The notes beneath the pieces were generated by a model. It did not search any database. It had not been told where the DNA came from and was given only the letters and a program-made list of their open reading frames with translations. From Amyelois transitella (Eukaryota > Arthropoda > Insecta > Lepidoptera > Pyralidae): DNA of 64,000 nucleotides. Position numbers and translations under genes: made by a program. The stretch covers positions 1 through 64,000 of the forward strand of contig NC_083531.1 in the NCBI RefSeq assembly GCF_032362555.1. The letters are read 5' to 3'. Below, in pieces: positions 1 through 12,818 of the stretch (position 1 is the first letter of the stretch; each line of letters starts with the position of its first letter).

Positions 1-3000
1 AACCTAACCTAACCTAACCTAACCTAACCTAACCTAACCTAACCTAACCTAACCTAACCTAACCTAACCTAACCTAACCTAACCTAACCTAACCTAACCT
101 AACCTAACCTAACCTAACCTAACCTAACCTAACCTAACCTAACCTAACCTAACCTAACCTAACCTAACCTAACCTAACCTAACCTAACCTAACCTAACCT
201 AACCTAACCTAACCTAACCTAACCTAACCTAACCTAACCTAACCTAACCTAACCTAACCTAACCTAACCTAACCTAACCTAACCTAACCTAACCTAACCT
301 AACCTAACCTAACCTAACCTAACCTAACCTAACCTAACCTAACCTAACCTAACCTAACCTAACCTAACCTAACCTAACCTAACCTAACCTAACCTAACCT
401 AACCTAACCTAACCTAACCTAACCTAACCTAACCTAACCTAACCTAACCTAACCTAACCTAACCTAACCTAACCTAACCTAACCTAACCTAACCTAACCT
501 AACCTAACCTAACCTAACCTAACCTAACCTAACCTAACCTAACCTAACCTAACCTAACCTAACCTAACCTAACCTAACCTAACCTAACCTAACCTAACCT
601 AACCTAACCTAACCTAACCTAACCTAACCTAACCTAACCTAACCTAACCTAACCTAACCTAACCTAACCTAACCTAACCTAACCTAACCTAACCTAACCT
701 AACCTAACCTAACCTAACCTAACCTAACCTAACCTAACCTAACCTAACCTAACCTAACCTAACCTAACCTAACCTAACCTAACCTAACCTAACCTAACCT
801 AACCTAACCTAACCTAACCTAACCTAACCTAACCTAACCTAACCTAACCTAACCTAACCTAACCTAACCTAACCTAACCTAACCTAACCTAACCTAACCT
901 AACCTAACCTAACCTAACCTAACCTAACCTAACCTAACCTAACCTAACCTAACCTAACCTAACCTAACCTAACCTAACCTAACCTAACCTAACCTAACCT
1001 AACCTAACCTAACCTAACCTAACCTAACCTAACCTAACCTAACCTAACCTAACCTAACCTAACCTAACCTAACCTAACCTAACCTAACCTAACCTAACCT
1101 AACCTAACCTAACCTAACCTAACCTAACCTAACCTAACCTAACCTAACCTAACCTATACCTAACCTAACCTAACCTAACCTAACCTAACCTAACCTAACC
1201 TAACCTAACCTAACCTAACCTAACCTAACCTAACCTAACCTAACCTAACCTAACCTAACCTAACCTAACCTAACCTAACCTAACCTAACCTAACCTAACC
1301 TAACCTAACCTAACCTAACCTAACCTAACCTAACCTAACCTAACCTAACCTAACCTAACCTAACCTAACCTAACCTAACCTAACCTAACCTAACCTAACC
1401 TAACCTAACCTAACCTAACCTAACCTAACCTAACCTAACCTAACCTAACCTAACCTAACCTAACCTAACCTAACCTAACCTAACCTAACCTAACCTAACC
1501 TAACCTAACCTAACCTAACCTAACCTAACCTAACCTAACCTAACCTAACCTAACCTAACCTAACCTAACCTAACCTAACCTAACCTAACCTAACCTAACC
1601 TAACCTAACCTAACCTAACCTAACCTAACCTAACCTAACCTAACCTAACCTAACCTAACCTAACCTAACCTAACCTAACCTAACCTAACCTAACCTAACC
1701 TAACCTAACCTAACCTAACCTAACCTAACCTAACCTAACCTAACCTAACCTAACCTAACCTAACCTAACCTAACCTAACCTAACCTAACCTAACCTAACC
1801 TAACCTAACCTAACCTAACCTAACCTAACCTAACCTAACCTAACCTAACCTAACCTAACCTAACCTAACCTAACCTAACCTAACCTAACCTAACCTAACC
1901 TAACCTAACCTAACCTAACCTAACCTAACCTAACCTAACCTAACCTAACCTAACCTAACCTAACCTAACCTAACCTAACCTAACCTAACCTAACCTAACC
2001 TAACCTAACCTAACCTAACCTAACCTAACCTAACCTAACCTAACCTAACCTAACCTAACCTAACCTAACCTAACCTAACCTAACCTAACCTAACCTAACC
2101 TAACCTAACCTAACCTAACCTAACCTAACCTAACCTAACCTAACCTAACCTAACCTAACCTAACCTAACCTAACCTAACCTAACCTAACCTAACCTAACC
2201 TAACCTAACCTAACCTAACCTAACCTAACCTAACCTAACCTAACCTAACCTAACCTAACCTAACCTAACCTAACCTAACCTAACCTAACCTAACCTAACC
2301 TAACCTAACCTAACCTAACCTAACCTAACCTAACCTAACCTAACCTAACCTAACCTAACCTAACCTAACCTAACCTAACCTAACCTAACCTAACCTAACC
2401 TAACCTAACCTAACCTAACCTAACCTAACCTAACCTAACCTAACCTAACCTAACCTAACCTAACCTAACCTAACCTAACCTAACCTAACCTAACCTAACC
2501 TAACCTAACCTAACCTAACCTAACCTAACCTAACCTAACCTAACCTAACCTAACCTAACCTAACCTAACCTAACCTAACCTAACCTAACCTAACCTAACC
2601 TAACCTAACCTAACCTAACCTAACCTAACCTAACCTAACCTAACCTAACCTAACCTAACCTAACCTAACCTAACCTAACCTAACCTAACCTAACCTAACC
2701 TAACCTAACCTAACCTAACCTAACCTAACCTAACCTAACCTAACCTAACCTAACCTAACCTAACCTAACCTAACCTAACCTAACCTAACCTAACCTAACC
2801 TAACCTAACCTAACCTAACCTAACCTAACCTAACCTAACCTAACCTAACCTAACCTAACCTAACCTAACCTAACCTAACCTAACCTAACCTAACCTAACC
2901 TAACCTAACCTAACCTAACCTAACCTAACCTAACCTAACCTAACCTAACCTAACCTAACCTAACCTAACCTAACCTAACCTAACCTAACCTAACCTAACC

Positions 3001-6000
3001 TAACCTAACCTAACCTAACCTAACCTAACCTAACCTAACCTAACCTAACCTAACCTAACCTAACCTAACCTAACCTAACCTAACCTAACCTAACCTAACC
3101 TAACCTAACCTAACCTAACCTAACCTAACCTAACCTAACCTAACCTAACCTAACCTAACCTAACCTAACCTAACCTAACCTAACCTAACCTAACCTAACC
3201 TAACCTAACCTAACCTAACCTAACCTAACCTAACCTAACCTAACCTAACCTAACCTAACCTAACCTAACCTAACCTAACCTAACCTAACCTAACCTAACC
3301 TAACCTAACCTAACCTAACCTAACCTAACCTAACCTAACCTAACCTAACCTAACCTAACCTAACCTAACCTAACCTAACCTAACCTAACCTAACCTAACC
3401 TAACCTAACCTAACCTAACCTAACCTAACCTAACCTAACCTAACCTAACCTAACCTAACCTAACCTAACCTAACCTAACCTAACCTAACCTAACCTAACC
3501 TAACCTAACCTAACCTAACCTAACCTAACCTAACCTAACCTAACCTAACCTAACCTAACCTAACCTAACCTAACCTAACCTAACCTAACCTAACCTAACC
3601 TAACCTAACCTAACCTAACCTAACCTAACCTAACCTAACCTAACCTAACCTAACCTAACCTAACCTAACCTAACCTAACCTAACCTAACCTAACCTAACC
3701 TAACCTAACCTAACCTAACCTAACCTAACCTAACCTAACCTAACCTAACCTAACCTAACCTAACCTAACCTAACCTAACCTAACCTAACCTAACCTAACC
3801 TAACCTAACCTAACCTAACCTAACCTAACCTAACCTAACCTAACCTAACCTAACCTAACCTAACCTAACCTAACCTAACCTAACCTAACCTAACCTAACC
3901 TAACCTAACCTAACCTAACCTAACCTAACCTAACCTAACCTAACCTAACCTAACCTAACCTAACCTAACCTAACCTAACCTAACCTAACCTAACCTAACC
4001 TAACCTAACCTAACCTAACCTAACCTAACCTAACCTAACCTAACCTAACCTAACCTAACCTAACCTAACCTAACCTAACCTAACCTAACCTAACCTAACC
4101 TAACCTAACCTAACCTAACCTAACCTAACCTAACCTAACCTAACCTAACCTAACCTAACCTAACCTAACCTAACCTAACCTAACCTAACCTAACCTAACC
4201 TAACCTAACCTAACCTAACCTAACCTAACCTAACCTAACCTAACCTAACCTAACCTAACCTAACCTAACCTAACCTAACCTAACCTAACCTAACCTAACC
4301 TAACCTAACCTAACCTAACCTAACCTAACCTAACCTAACCTAACCTAACCTAACCTAACCTAACCTAACCTAACCTAACCTAACCTAACCTAACCTAACC
4401 TAACCTAACCTAACCTAACCTAACCTAACCTAACCTAACCTAACCTAACCTAACCTAACCTAACCTAACCTAACCTAACCTAACCTAACCTAACCTAACC
4501 TAACCTAACCTAACCTAACCTAACCTAACCTAACCTAACCTAACCTAACCTAACCTAACCTAACCTAACCTAACCTAACCTAACCTAACCTAACCTAACC
4601 TAACCTAACCTAACCTAACCTAACCTAACCTAACCTAACCTAACCTAACCTAACCTAACCTAACCTAACCTAACCTAACCTAACCTAACCTAACCTAACC
4701 TAACCTAACCTAACCTAACCTAACCTAACCTAACCTAACCTAACCTAACCTAACCTAACCTAACCTAACCTAACCTAACCTAACCTAACCTAACCTAACC
4801 TAACCTAACCTAACCTAACCTAACCTAACCTAACCTAACCTAACCTAACCTAACCTAACCTAACCTAACCTAACCTAACCTAACCTAACCTAACCTAACC
4901 TAACCTAACCTAACCTAACCTAACCTAACCTAACCTAACCTAACCTAACCTAACCTAACCTAACCTAACCTAACCTAACCTAACCTAACCTAACCTAACC
5001 TAACCTAACCTAACCTAACCTAACCTAACCTAACCTAACCTAACCTAACCTAACCTAACCTAACCTAACCTAACCTAACCTAACCTAACCTAACCTAACC
5101 TAACCTAACCTAACCTAACCTAACCTAACCTAACCTAACCTAACCTAACCTAACCTAACCTAACCTAACCTAACCTAACCTAACCTAACCTAACCTAACC
5201 TAACCTAACCTAACCTAACCTAACCTAACCTAACCTAACCTAACCTAACCTAACCTAACCTAACCTAACCTAACCTAACCTAACCTAACCTAACCTAACC
5301 TAACCTAACCTAACCTAACCTAACCTAACCTAACCTAACCTAACCTAACCTAACCTAACCTAACCTAACCTAACCTAACCTAACCTAACCTAACCTAACC
5401 TAACCTAACCTAACCTAACCTAACCTAACCTAACCTAACCTAACCTAACCTAACCTAACCTAACCTAACCTAACCTAACCTAACCTAACCTAACCTAACC
5501 TAACCTAACCTAACCTAACCTAACCTAACCTAACCTAACCTAACCTAACCTAACCTAACCTAACCTAACCTAACCTAACCTAACCTAACCTAACCTAACC
5601 TAACCTAACCTAACCTAACCTAACCTAACCTAACCTAACCTAACCTAACCTAACCTAACCTAACCTAACCTAACCTAACCTAACCTAACCTAACCTAACC
5701 TAACCTAACCTAACCTAACCTAACCTAACCTAACCTAACCTAACCTAACCTAACCTAACCTAACCTAACCTAACCTAACCTAACCTAACCTAACCTAACC
5801 TAACCTAACCTAACCTAACCTAACCTAACCTAACCTAACCTAACCTAACCTAACCTAACCTAACCTAACCTAACCTAACCTAACCTAACCTAACCTAACC
5901 TAACCTAACCTAACCTAACCTAACCTAACCTAACCTAACCTAACCTAACCTAACCTAACCTAACCTAACCTAACCTAACCTAACCTAACCTAACCTAACC

Positions 6001-6920
6001 TAACCTAACCTAACCTAACCTAACCTAACCTAACCTAACCTAACCTAACCTAACCTAACCTAACCTAACCTAACCTAACCTAACCTAACCTAACCTAACC
6101 TAACCTAACCTAACCTAACCTAACCTAACCTAACCTAACCTAACCTAACCTAACCTAACCTAACCTAACCTAACCTAACCTAACCTAACCTAACCTAACC
6201 TAACCTAACCTAACCTAACCTAACCTAACCTAACCTAACCTAACCTAACCTAACCTAACCTAACCTAACCTAACCTAACCTAACCTAACCTAACCTAACC
6301 TAACCTAACCTAACCTAACCTAACCTAACCTAACCTAACCTAACCTAACCTAACCTAACCTAACCTAACCTAACCTAACCTAACCTAACCTAACCTAACC
6401 TAACCTAACCTAACCTAACCTAACCTAACCTAACCTAACCTAACCTAACCTAACCTAACCTAACCTAACCTAACCTAACCTAACCTAACCTAACCTAACC
6501 TAACCTAACCTAACCTAACCTAACCTAACCTAACCTAACCTAACCTAACCTAACCTAACCTAACCTAACCTAACCTAACCTAACCTAACCTAACCTAACC
6601 TAACCTAACCTAACCTAACCTAACCTAACCTAACCTAACCTAACCTAACCTAACCTAACCTAACCTAACCTAACCTAACCTAACCTAACCTAACCTAACC
6701 TAACCTAACCTAACCTAACCTAACCTAACCTAACCTAACCTAACCTAACCTAACCTAACCTAACCTAACCTAACCTAACCTAACCTAACCTAACCTAACC
6801 TAACCTAACCTAACCTAACCTAACCTAACCTAACCTAACCTAACCTAACCTAACCTAACCTAACCTAACCTAACCTAACCTAACCTAACCTAACCTAACC
6901 TAACCTAACCTAACCTAACC
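1..6920. repeat. Terminal telomeric array, (AACCT)n
   Basis: About 1,384 units of AACCT, the C-rich strand of the arthropod TTAGG telomere, so the chromosome end lies to the left. The array is uninterrupted except for one six-base variant, ATACCT, at 1156-1161, which shifts the phase. The right end stops after AACC, where a retroelement begins. Orientation and length identify it as a true chromosome end rather than an interstitial tract. Confidence 0.97.
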
Positions 6921-6922
6921 GA

Positions 6923-6952
6923 GTCTGCTTCGAGCCGTCGTGGAGTGCAGAC
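6923..6952 (+). other. 5'-terminal inverted repeat (hairpin) of telomeric element A
   Basis: GTCTGC at 6923-6928 is complementary to GCAGAC at 6947-6952, with an 18-base loop. The surrounding first ~50 bp of the element are almost identical in copy B (12787 onward), although the 5' UTR beyond is diverged. This suggests a constrained 5' terminus, perhaps a promoter or RNA structure. Confidence 0.55.
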
Positions 6953-7324
6953 GTGCTCCGACGCGCTCCGCAAATAAAATAGTGGAAAAAATTGTGAAAA
7001 ATAAAAATTGTGATAATTAAGTTGAAAATTAGTGTTAATAAGTGTTTAGTGTCACGGTTCGCATACCTGGTTTCCAAGGACTACTCCAAGCTGCACAGGA
7101 TTGAGAAGATTTTCTTGGATTCTTCTAGATCCAGACAAACAGGCCTTGCGTAAAGGCACAAGAACACGTGCAATCCTAGGATAAGACACTGTAAATACTT
7201 TTATTGTTTTAAATCGTGACCCTTTTACTTTTACTTTTCTTTTATCATATTATATGATAAACTGCATTCCCTTTTTACAACTTATACAAATTTACTTTTA
7301 ACCTTTTAACCTTTGACATTGAAA

Positions 7325-8731
7325 ATGATTCGTACACCTAAGTCAGTCACCTTCAAAAGGACGCTAACTTACCACGACAAAACCCCATCGCCCCCACAAC
7401 AACAGCAGAGCTACACTTCCCCCCTATGTTCCCTAAATTCAATACCCTCAGCAGACGAAGTATACTCCCCAAATGCCAGAAGGAAGGACAGGTATGTGCA
7501 ATACCTCCCCAAAACCCCTCTCTTGAAGGAAAAACACCGCATGAAGCTCCTAACTGATGACGATAGGGATGAGCTCTGCGGTCGCATCCGACAACTTCTA
7601 AATGAGGTAAACGAAGAGGTTGATGCAGCTTTAAGAATAAAGAAAGAAACCAAGGACTCCATCAAGACCAAAATAAGGGAGGTGGACGATCTGGCGTGCG
7701 ACCTGGCTATTTACCAAGAGCTGAAAAACCTCACGCCAGGACAACACCCCAGCGTGCGCACGCAGACCTCCCCTATCCCGCAGGAGTCGAATACACGGGA
7801 GCTTGAAACCTTCCTAAAACCATTGGTGGAAAGACTGGAGGAAAACTCCCGAAACATTCAGGAGATTAAAGAACTGATGGACCGCCAATGTGGAAACAAC
7901 GGACAAAGCGCTTCAACACAAGTCTCACAATCTCCGACTTACTCAGAGGTCGTAGCCGCTTCTCGAGGAAAGCCCTTCACTTTGCATTCCATTATTGTTG
8001 ATGACAAGAAGGGAATGGCAACAAGTGAGGAGGTCATCGAGAGGATAAGGGAAGTGGCAAACGAAGGCGGAGAGTGGATTAAAATCGAACGAGTGAGAAA
8101 AACAAAAGACAGAAAATTAATAATTAGCTGTAAAACCAAAGAAGGTAGGGAGAAATTGAAGGGTAGGATTGGAAAAATTGAAAATTTGCAAATAAAGGAG
8201 GTAGACAATAAAAATCCTCTCCTTATTTTCAAAAACATCCTAAAAAACAATACCAACGAGCAAATAGTTAACAAATTGACACAGCAAAATAAAAAACTTT
8301 TGAATGTACCCAAGGAGGAGGAAAAAATGATAGCAATAAAATTTAGGAAAAAATCGCGGAACCCTCTGCTGGAGCACGTGGTGCTGAGCGTTCCACCTAA
8401 GCTCTGGAAGGCAGTTGTCGAGGCCGGCTCAGTGCGCATCGACATGCAGCGGATCCAGGCGGAGGACTATTCTCCCCTGGTACAATGCTCGATGTGCCTG
8501 GGCTACGGCCACGGCAGGCGTCATTGTAGGGAGACGGCGGAGAGGTGCTGCCATTGCGGCGGACAGCACCAGAGGGCGGCGTGTCAGGGCTGGATGGCGG
8601 GAGCCGTCCCATCGTGCCTGAACTGCCGCGCGGACGGAAACGCGGTGAGTAATCACAACGCTTTTAGTTCCGCGTGTCAGGTCAGGCAAAGGTGGGAGGC
8701 TCTCGCCAGATCCAGGATTGCATACGCATAG
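7325..8731 (+). CDS. Gag-like ORF1 protein of telomeric element A (R1 clade)
   Basis: A 468-residue nucleic-acid-binding Gag protein. The C-terminal part carries three zinc knuckles: C388-X2-C391-X4-H396-X4-C401, C408-X2-C411-X3-H415-X4-C420, and a third starting C431-X2-C434 with H444 and C451. The context (a block reading SPLVQC..CLGYGHGR) is typical of TRAS/SART/R1 Gag proteins, which package the RNA and, for telomeric members, localise it to chromosome ends. The N-terminal 380 residues are charged, with a possible helical segment around residues 75-130. I chose ATG at 7325. Four codons upstream an in-frame TTG stands where copy B has its ATG, so the original start may have mutated. The last 315 bp are GC-rich and about 97% identical to copy B, unlike the diverged upstream part. 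Confidence 0.85.
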   Translation: MIRTPKSVTFKRTLTYHDKTPSPPQQQQSYTSPLCSLNSIPSADEVYSPNARRKDRYVQYLPKTPLLKEKHRMKLLTDDDRDELCGRIRQLLNEVNEEVDAALRIKKETKDSIKTKIREVDDLACDLAIYQELKNLTPGQHPSVRTQTSPIPQESNTRELETFLKPLVERLEENSRNIQEIKELMDRQCGNNGQSASTQVSQSPTYSEVVAASRGKPFTLHSIIVDDKKGMATSEEVIERIREVANEGGEWIKIERVRKTKDRKLIISCKTKEGREKLKGRIGKIENLQIKEVDNKNPLLIFKNILKNNTNEQIVNKLTQQNKKLLNVPKEEEKMIAIKFRKKSRNPLLEHVVLSVPPKLWKAVVEAGSVRIDMQRIQAEDYSPLVQCSMCLGYGHGRRHCRETAERCCHCGGQHQRAACQGWMAGAVPSCLNCRADGNAVSNHNAFSSACQVRQRWEALARSRIAYA

Positions 8732-9634
8732 GGTAATGATACGTGGTCTCTCGGCGTGTCGCGGCGAACCTATATTGCCGTATTGATGAACAGCAGCTCA
8801 TTAAATAATGCAATAATACAGGGCGGGTCGCGGCATGTCCTTGGGGCCATGGTCAAGTACCTGGTGCAAACAAAACACAAAGGTGGCTCCGAGCCAAGGA
8901 ATAATTTATTCATTGGCCCGAAAACACATGTTAATCAGTTTTATGCAAAATGACAACAATAATTTATATAAAGCGACACACATATACCACACATATGACG
9001 TAGAATGTAAAAATTTAGTTGTAAAATTTTAAAACAAGATAAAGTGGGTATATGACAAAAATAAAACATAAATTGGTGTACAGAATTTTATCAAACAACC
9101 TAGAATAATAAGATTAGTATAAGTTTTATATATATGACGAAAATAAAACATTAATATGTGAATAGAATTTTATCAAGCAACCTAGAATAATAAGATTAGT
9201 ATAAGTTCTATATATATGACATGCATAGAAAATTTTTATTGCTTACAATAATAGGACAAATATAAAACTCTAATAGCAAATCAGGCTATAGGAAATAATT
9301 GACAAAAAATGTAAATACGTTTGATTGTTATGATATTGACCAGTATTAAAGCATATTAGTTGTTGTAATATAAAGAAATAAAAATTGACACTTTACAATC
9401 TGTAAGATAAATTCAAGGCAGTAAAAAACATAAATAAGATTTAAGATAGTTATAAGAAAACTGATCGAAATACTACAGTGTAAATTAAACTAATAACAAA
9501 ATTTATAGAGTAAAGTAAAACCAGAAGCAGACTTATGTGTAGTATTAAGTTAAGTATAGTTTTCTCACATATGTTGTAAATAAAAATGTTTAATAATGGC
9601 CCTGATTATGTTAGGGAAATACTGGCAATAAACT
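8732..9634 (+). other. 3' non-coding region of telomeric element A
   Basis: This stretch contains no recognisable ORF2. The first ~140 bp (to about 8870) are well conserved with copy B (14689-14830), and both have a quasi-palindrome TGGCTC-N-GAGCCA (8884-8896 here; 14838-14850 in B). The rest is AT-rich and diverged. Short open frames here carry no endonuclease or RT motifs. Confidence 0.7.
9049..9212 (+). repeat. Two tandem ~82 bp repeats in the 3' region of element A
   Basis: Two adjacent copies (9049-9130 and 9131-9212), each starting TATATGAC and containing the phrase AACCTAGAATAATAAGATTA. A third partial start is at 9213. They do not encode a protein and are not clearly repeated in copy B. 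Confidence 0.75.
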
Positions 9635-9663
9635 CCCCCTGGGTGTGGTGTAACACCTGGGGG
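9635..9663 (+). other. 3' hairpin next to the oligo(A) of element A
   Basis: CCCCC (9635-9639) pairs with GGGGG (9659-9663), and GGTGT (9642-9646) with ACACC (9653-9657), around the loop GGTGTA. There is a small internal bulge (TG opposite T). It ends six bases before the oligo(A) tract, the place where a reverse transcriptase would recognise the template RNA. Copy B lacks this part because its 3' end is missing. Confidence 0.6.
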
Positions 9664-9694
9664 AAAACTAAAAAAAAAAAAAAAAAAAAAAAAA

Positions 9695-12600
9695 CCTAAC
9701 CTAACCTAACCTAACCTAACCTAACCTAACCTAACCTAACCTAACCTAACCTAACCTAACCTAACCTAACCTAACCTAACCTAACCTAACCTAACCTAAC
9801 CTAACCTAACCTAACCTAACCTAACCTAACCTAACCTAACCTAACCTAACCTAACCTAACCTAACCTAACCTAACCTAACCTAACCTAACCTAACCTAAC
9901 CTAACCTAACCTAACCTAACCTAACCTAACCTAACCTAACCTAACCTAACCTAACCTAACCTAACCTAACCTAACCTAACCTAACCTAACCTAACCTAAC
10001 CTAACCTAACCTAACCTAACCTAACCTAACCTAACCTAACCTAACCTAACCTAACCTAACCTAACCTAACCTAACCTAACCTAACCTAACCTAACCTAAC
10101 CTAACCTAACCTAACCTAACCTAACCTAACCTAACCTAACCTAACCTAACCTAACCTAACCTAACCTAACCTAACCTAACCTAACCTAACCTAACCTAAC
10201 CTAACCTAACCTAACCTAACCTAACCTAACCTAACCTAACCTAACCTAACCTAACCTAACCTAACCTAACCTAACCTAACCTAACCTAACCTAACCTAAC
10301 CTAACCTAACCTAACCTAACCTAACCTAACCTAACCTAACCTAACCTAACCTAACCTAACCTAACCTAACCTAACCTAACCTAACCTAACCTAACCTAAC
10401 CTAACCTAACCTAACCTAACCTAACCTAACCTAACCTAACCTAACCTAACCTAACCTAACCTAACCTAACCTAACCTAACCTAACCTAACCTAACCTAAC
10501 CTAACCTAACCTAACCTAACCTAACCTAACCTAACCTAACCTAACCTAACCTAACCTAACCTAACCTAACCTAACCTAACCTAACCTAACCTAACCTAAC
10601 CTAACCTAACCTAACCTAACCTAACCTAACCTAACCTAACCTAACCTAACCTAACCTAACCTAACCTAACCTAACCTAACCTAACCTAACCTAACCTAAC
10701 CTAACCTAACCTAACCTAACCTAACCTAACCTAACCTAACCTAACCTAACCTAACCTAACCTAACCTAACCTAACCTAACCTAACCTAACCTAACCTAAC
10801 CTAACCTAACCTAACCTAACCTAACCTAACCTAACCTAACCTAACCTAACCTAACCTAACCTAACCTAACCTAACCTAACCTAACCTAACCTAACCTAAC
10901 CTAACCTAACCTAACCTAACCTAACCTAACCTAACCTAACCTAACCTAACCTAACCTAACCTAACCTAACCTAACCTAACCTAACCTAACCTAACCTAAC
11001 CTAACCTAACCTAACCTAACCTAACCTAACCTAACCTAACCTAACCTAACCTAACCTAACCTAACCTAACCTAACCTAACCTAACCTAACCTAACCTAAC
11101 CTAACCTAACCTAACCTAACCTAACCTAACCTAACCTAACCTAACCTAACCTAACCTAACCTAACCTAACCTAACCTAACCTAACCTAACCTAACCTAAC
11201 CTAACCTAACCTAACCTAACCTAACCTAACCTAACCTAACCTAACCTAACCTAACCTAACCTAACCTAACCTAACCTAACCTAACCTAACCTAACCTAAC
11301 CTAACCTAACCTAACCTAACCTAACCTAACCTAACCTAACCTAACCTAACCTAACCTAACCTAACCTAACCTAACCTAACCTAACCTAACCTAACCTAAC
11401 CTAACCTAACCTAACCTAACCTAACCTAACCTAACCTAACCTAACCTAACCTAACCTAACCTAACCTAACCTAACCTAACCTAACCTAACCTAACCTAAC
11501 CTAACCTAACCTAACCTAACCTAACCTAACCTAACCTAACCTAACCTAACCTAACCTAACCTAACCTAACCTAACCTAACCTAACCTAACCTAACCTAAC
11601 CTAACCTAACCTAACCTAACCTAACCTAACCTAACCTAACCTAACCTAACCTAACCTAACCTAACCTAACCTAACCTAACCTAACCTAACCTAACCTAAC
11701 CTAACCTAACCTAACCTAACCTAACCTAACCTAACCTAACCTAACCTAACCTAACCTAACCTAACCTAACCTAACCTAACCTAACCTAACCTAACCTAAC
11801 CTAACCTAACCTAACCTAACCTAACCTAACCTAACCTAACCTAACCTAACCTAACCTAACCTAACCTAACCTAACCTAACCTAACCTAACCTAACCTAAC
11901 CTAACCTAACCTAACCTAACCTAACCTAACCTAACCTAACCTAACCTAACCTAACCTAACCTAACCTAACCTAACCTAACCTAACCTAACCTAACCTAAC
12001 CTAACCTAACCTAACCTAACCTAACCTAACCTAACCTAACCTAACCTAACCTAACCTAACCTAACCTAACCTAACCTAACCTAACCTAACCTAACCTAAC
12101 CTAACCTAACCTAACCTAACCTAACCTAACCTAACCTAACCTAACCTAACCTAACCTAACCTAACCTAACCTAACCTAACCTAACCTAACCTAACCTAAC
12201 CTAACCTAACCTAACCTAACCTAACCTAACCTAACCTAACCTAACCTAACCTAACCTAACCTAACCTAACCTAACCTAACCTAACCTAACCTAACCTAAC
12301 CTAACCTAACCTAACCTAACCTAACCTAACCTAACCTAACCTAACCTAACCTAACCTAACCTAACCTAACCTAACCTAACCTAACCTAACCTAACCTAAC
12401 CTAACCTAACCTAACCTAACCTAACCTAACCTAACCTAACCTAACCTAACCTAACCTAACCTAACCTAACCTAACCTAACCTAACCTAACCTAACCTAAC
12501 CTAACCTAACCTAACCTAACCTAACCTAACCTAACCTAACCTAACCTAACCTAACCTAACCTAACCTAACCTAACCTAACCTAACCTAACCTAACCTAAC

Positions 12601-12786
12601 CTAACCTAACCTAACCTAACCTAACCTAACCTAACCTAACCTAACCTAACCTAACCTAACCTAACCTAACCTAACCTAACCTAACCTAACCTAACCTAAC
12701 CTAACCTAACCTAACCTAACCTAACCTAACCTAACCTAACCTAACCTAACCTAACCTAACCTAACCTAACCTAACCTAACCTAACC
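9695..12786. repeat. Internal telomeric array, (AACCT)n
   Basis: About 618 homogeneous AACCT units between the two gag-only elements, in the same orientation and without variants that I could see. It shows that element A inserted into, or was added onto, pre-existing telomeric DNA. Confidence 0.96.
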
Positions 12787-12788
12787 CA

Positions 12789-12818
12789 GTCTGCTTCGAG
12801 CCGTCGTGGAGTGCAGAC
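12789..12818 (+). other. 5'-terminal inverted repeat (hairpin) of telomeric element B
   Basis: GTCTGC at 12789-12794 pairs with GCAGAC at 12813-12818, identical in arms and loop to the copy at 6923-6952. Confidence 0.55.

Larger units (their letters stand above)
6921..9694 (+). mobile_element. Gag-only telomeric non-LTR retrotransposon (copy A, complete)
   Basis: A 2.8 kb element inserted within telomeric repeats. It has a 5' UTR of about 400 bp, one Gag-like ORF, about 0.96 kb of AT-rich 3' sequence, a hairpin, an AATAAA at 9627-9632 and an oligo(A) tract at 9670-9694 that joins AACCT repeats. The oligo(A) faces the centromere and the 5' end faces the chromosome tip, the same polarity as Drosophila HeT-A. 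Gag resembles the R1 clade (TRAS/SART telomeric elements). I find no endonuclease or RT coding sequence, so it should be non-autonomous, depending on enzymes supplied by another element. No gross breaks are visible, since both ends contact telomeric DNA. Confidence 0.88.

Noticed and set aside
8756-9032. Short open frames just after the Gag stop of element A as a possible remnant of ORF2.
   Set aside because: No endonuclease or RT motif could be recognised and the frames are not kept in copy B, although the DNA is conserved.
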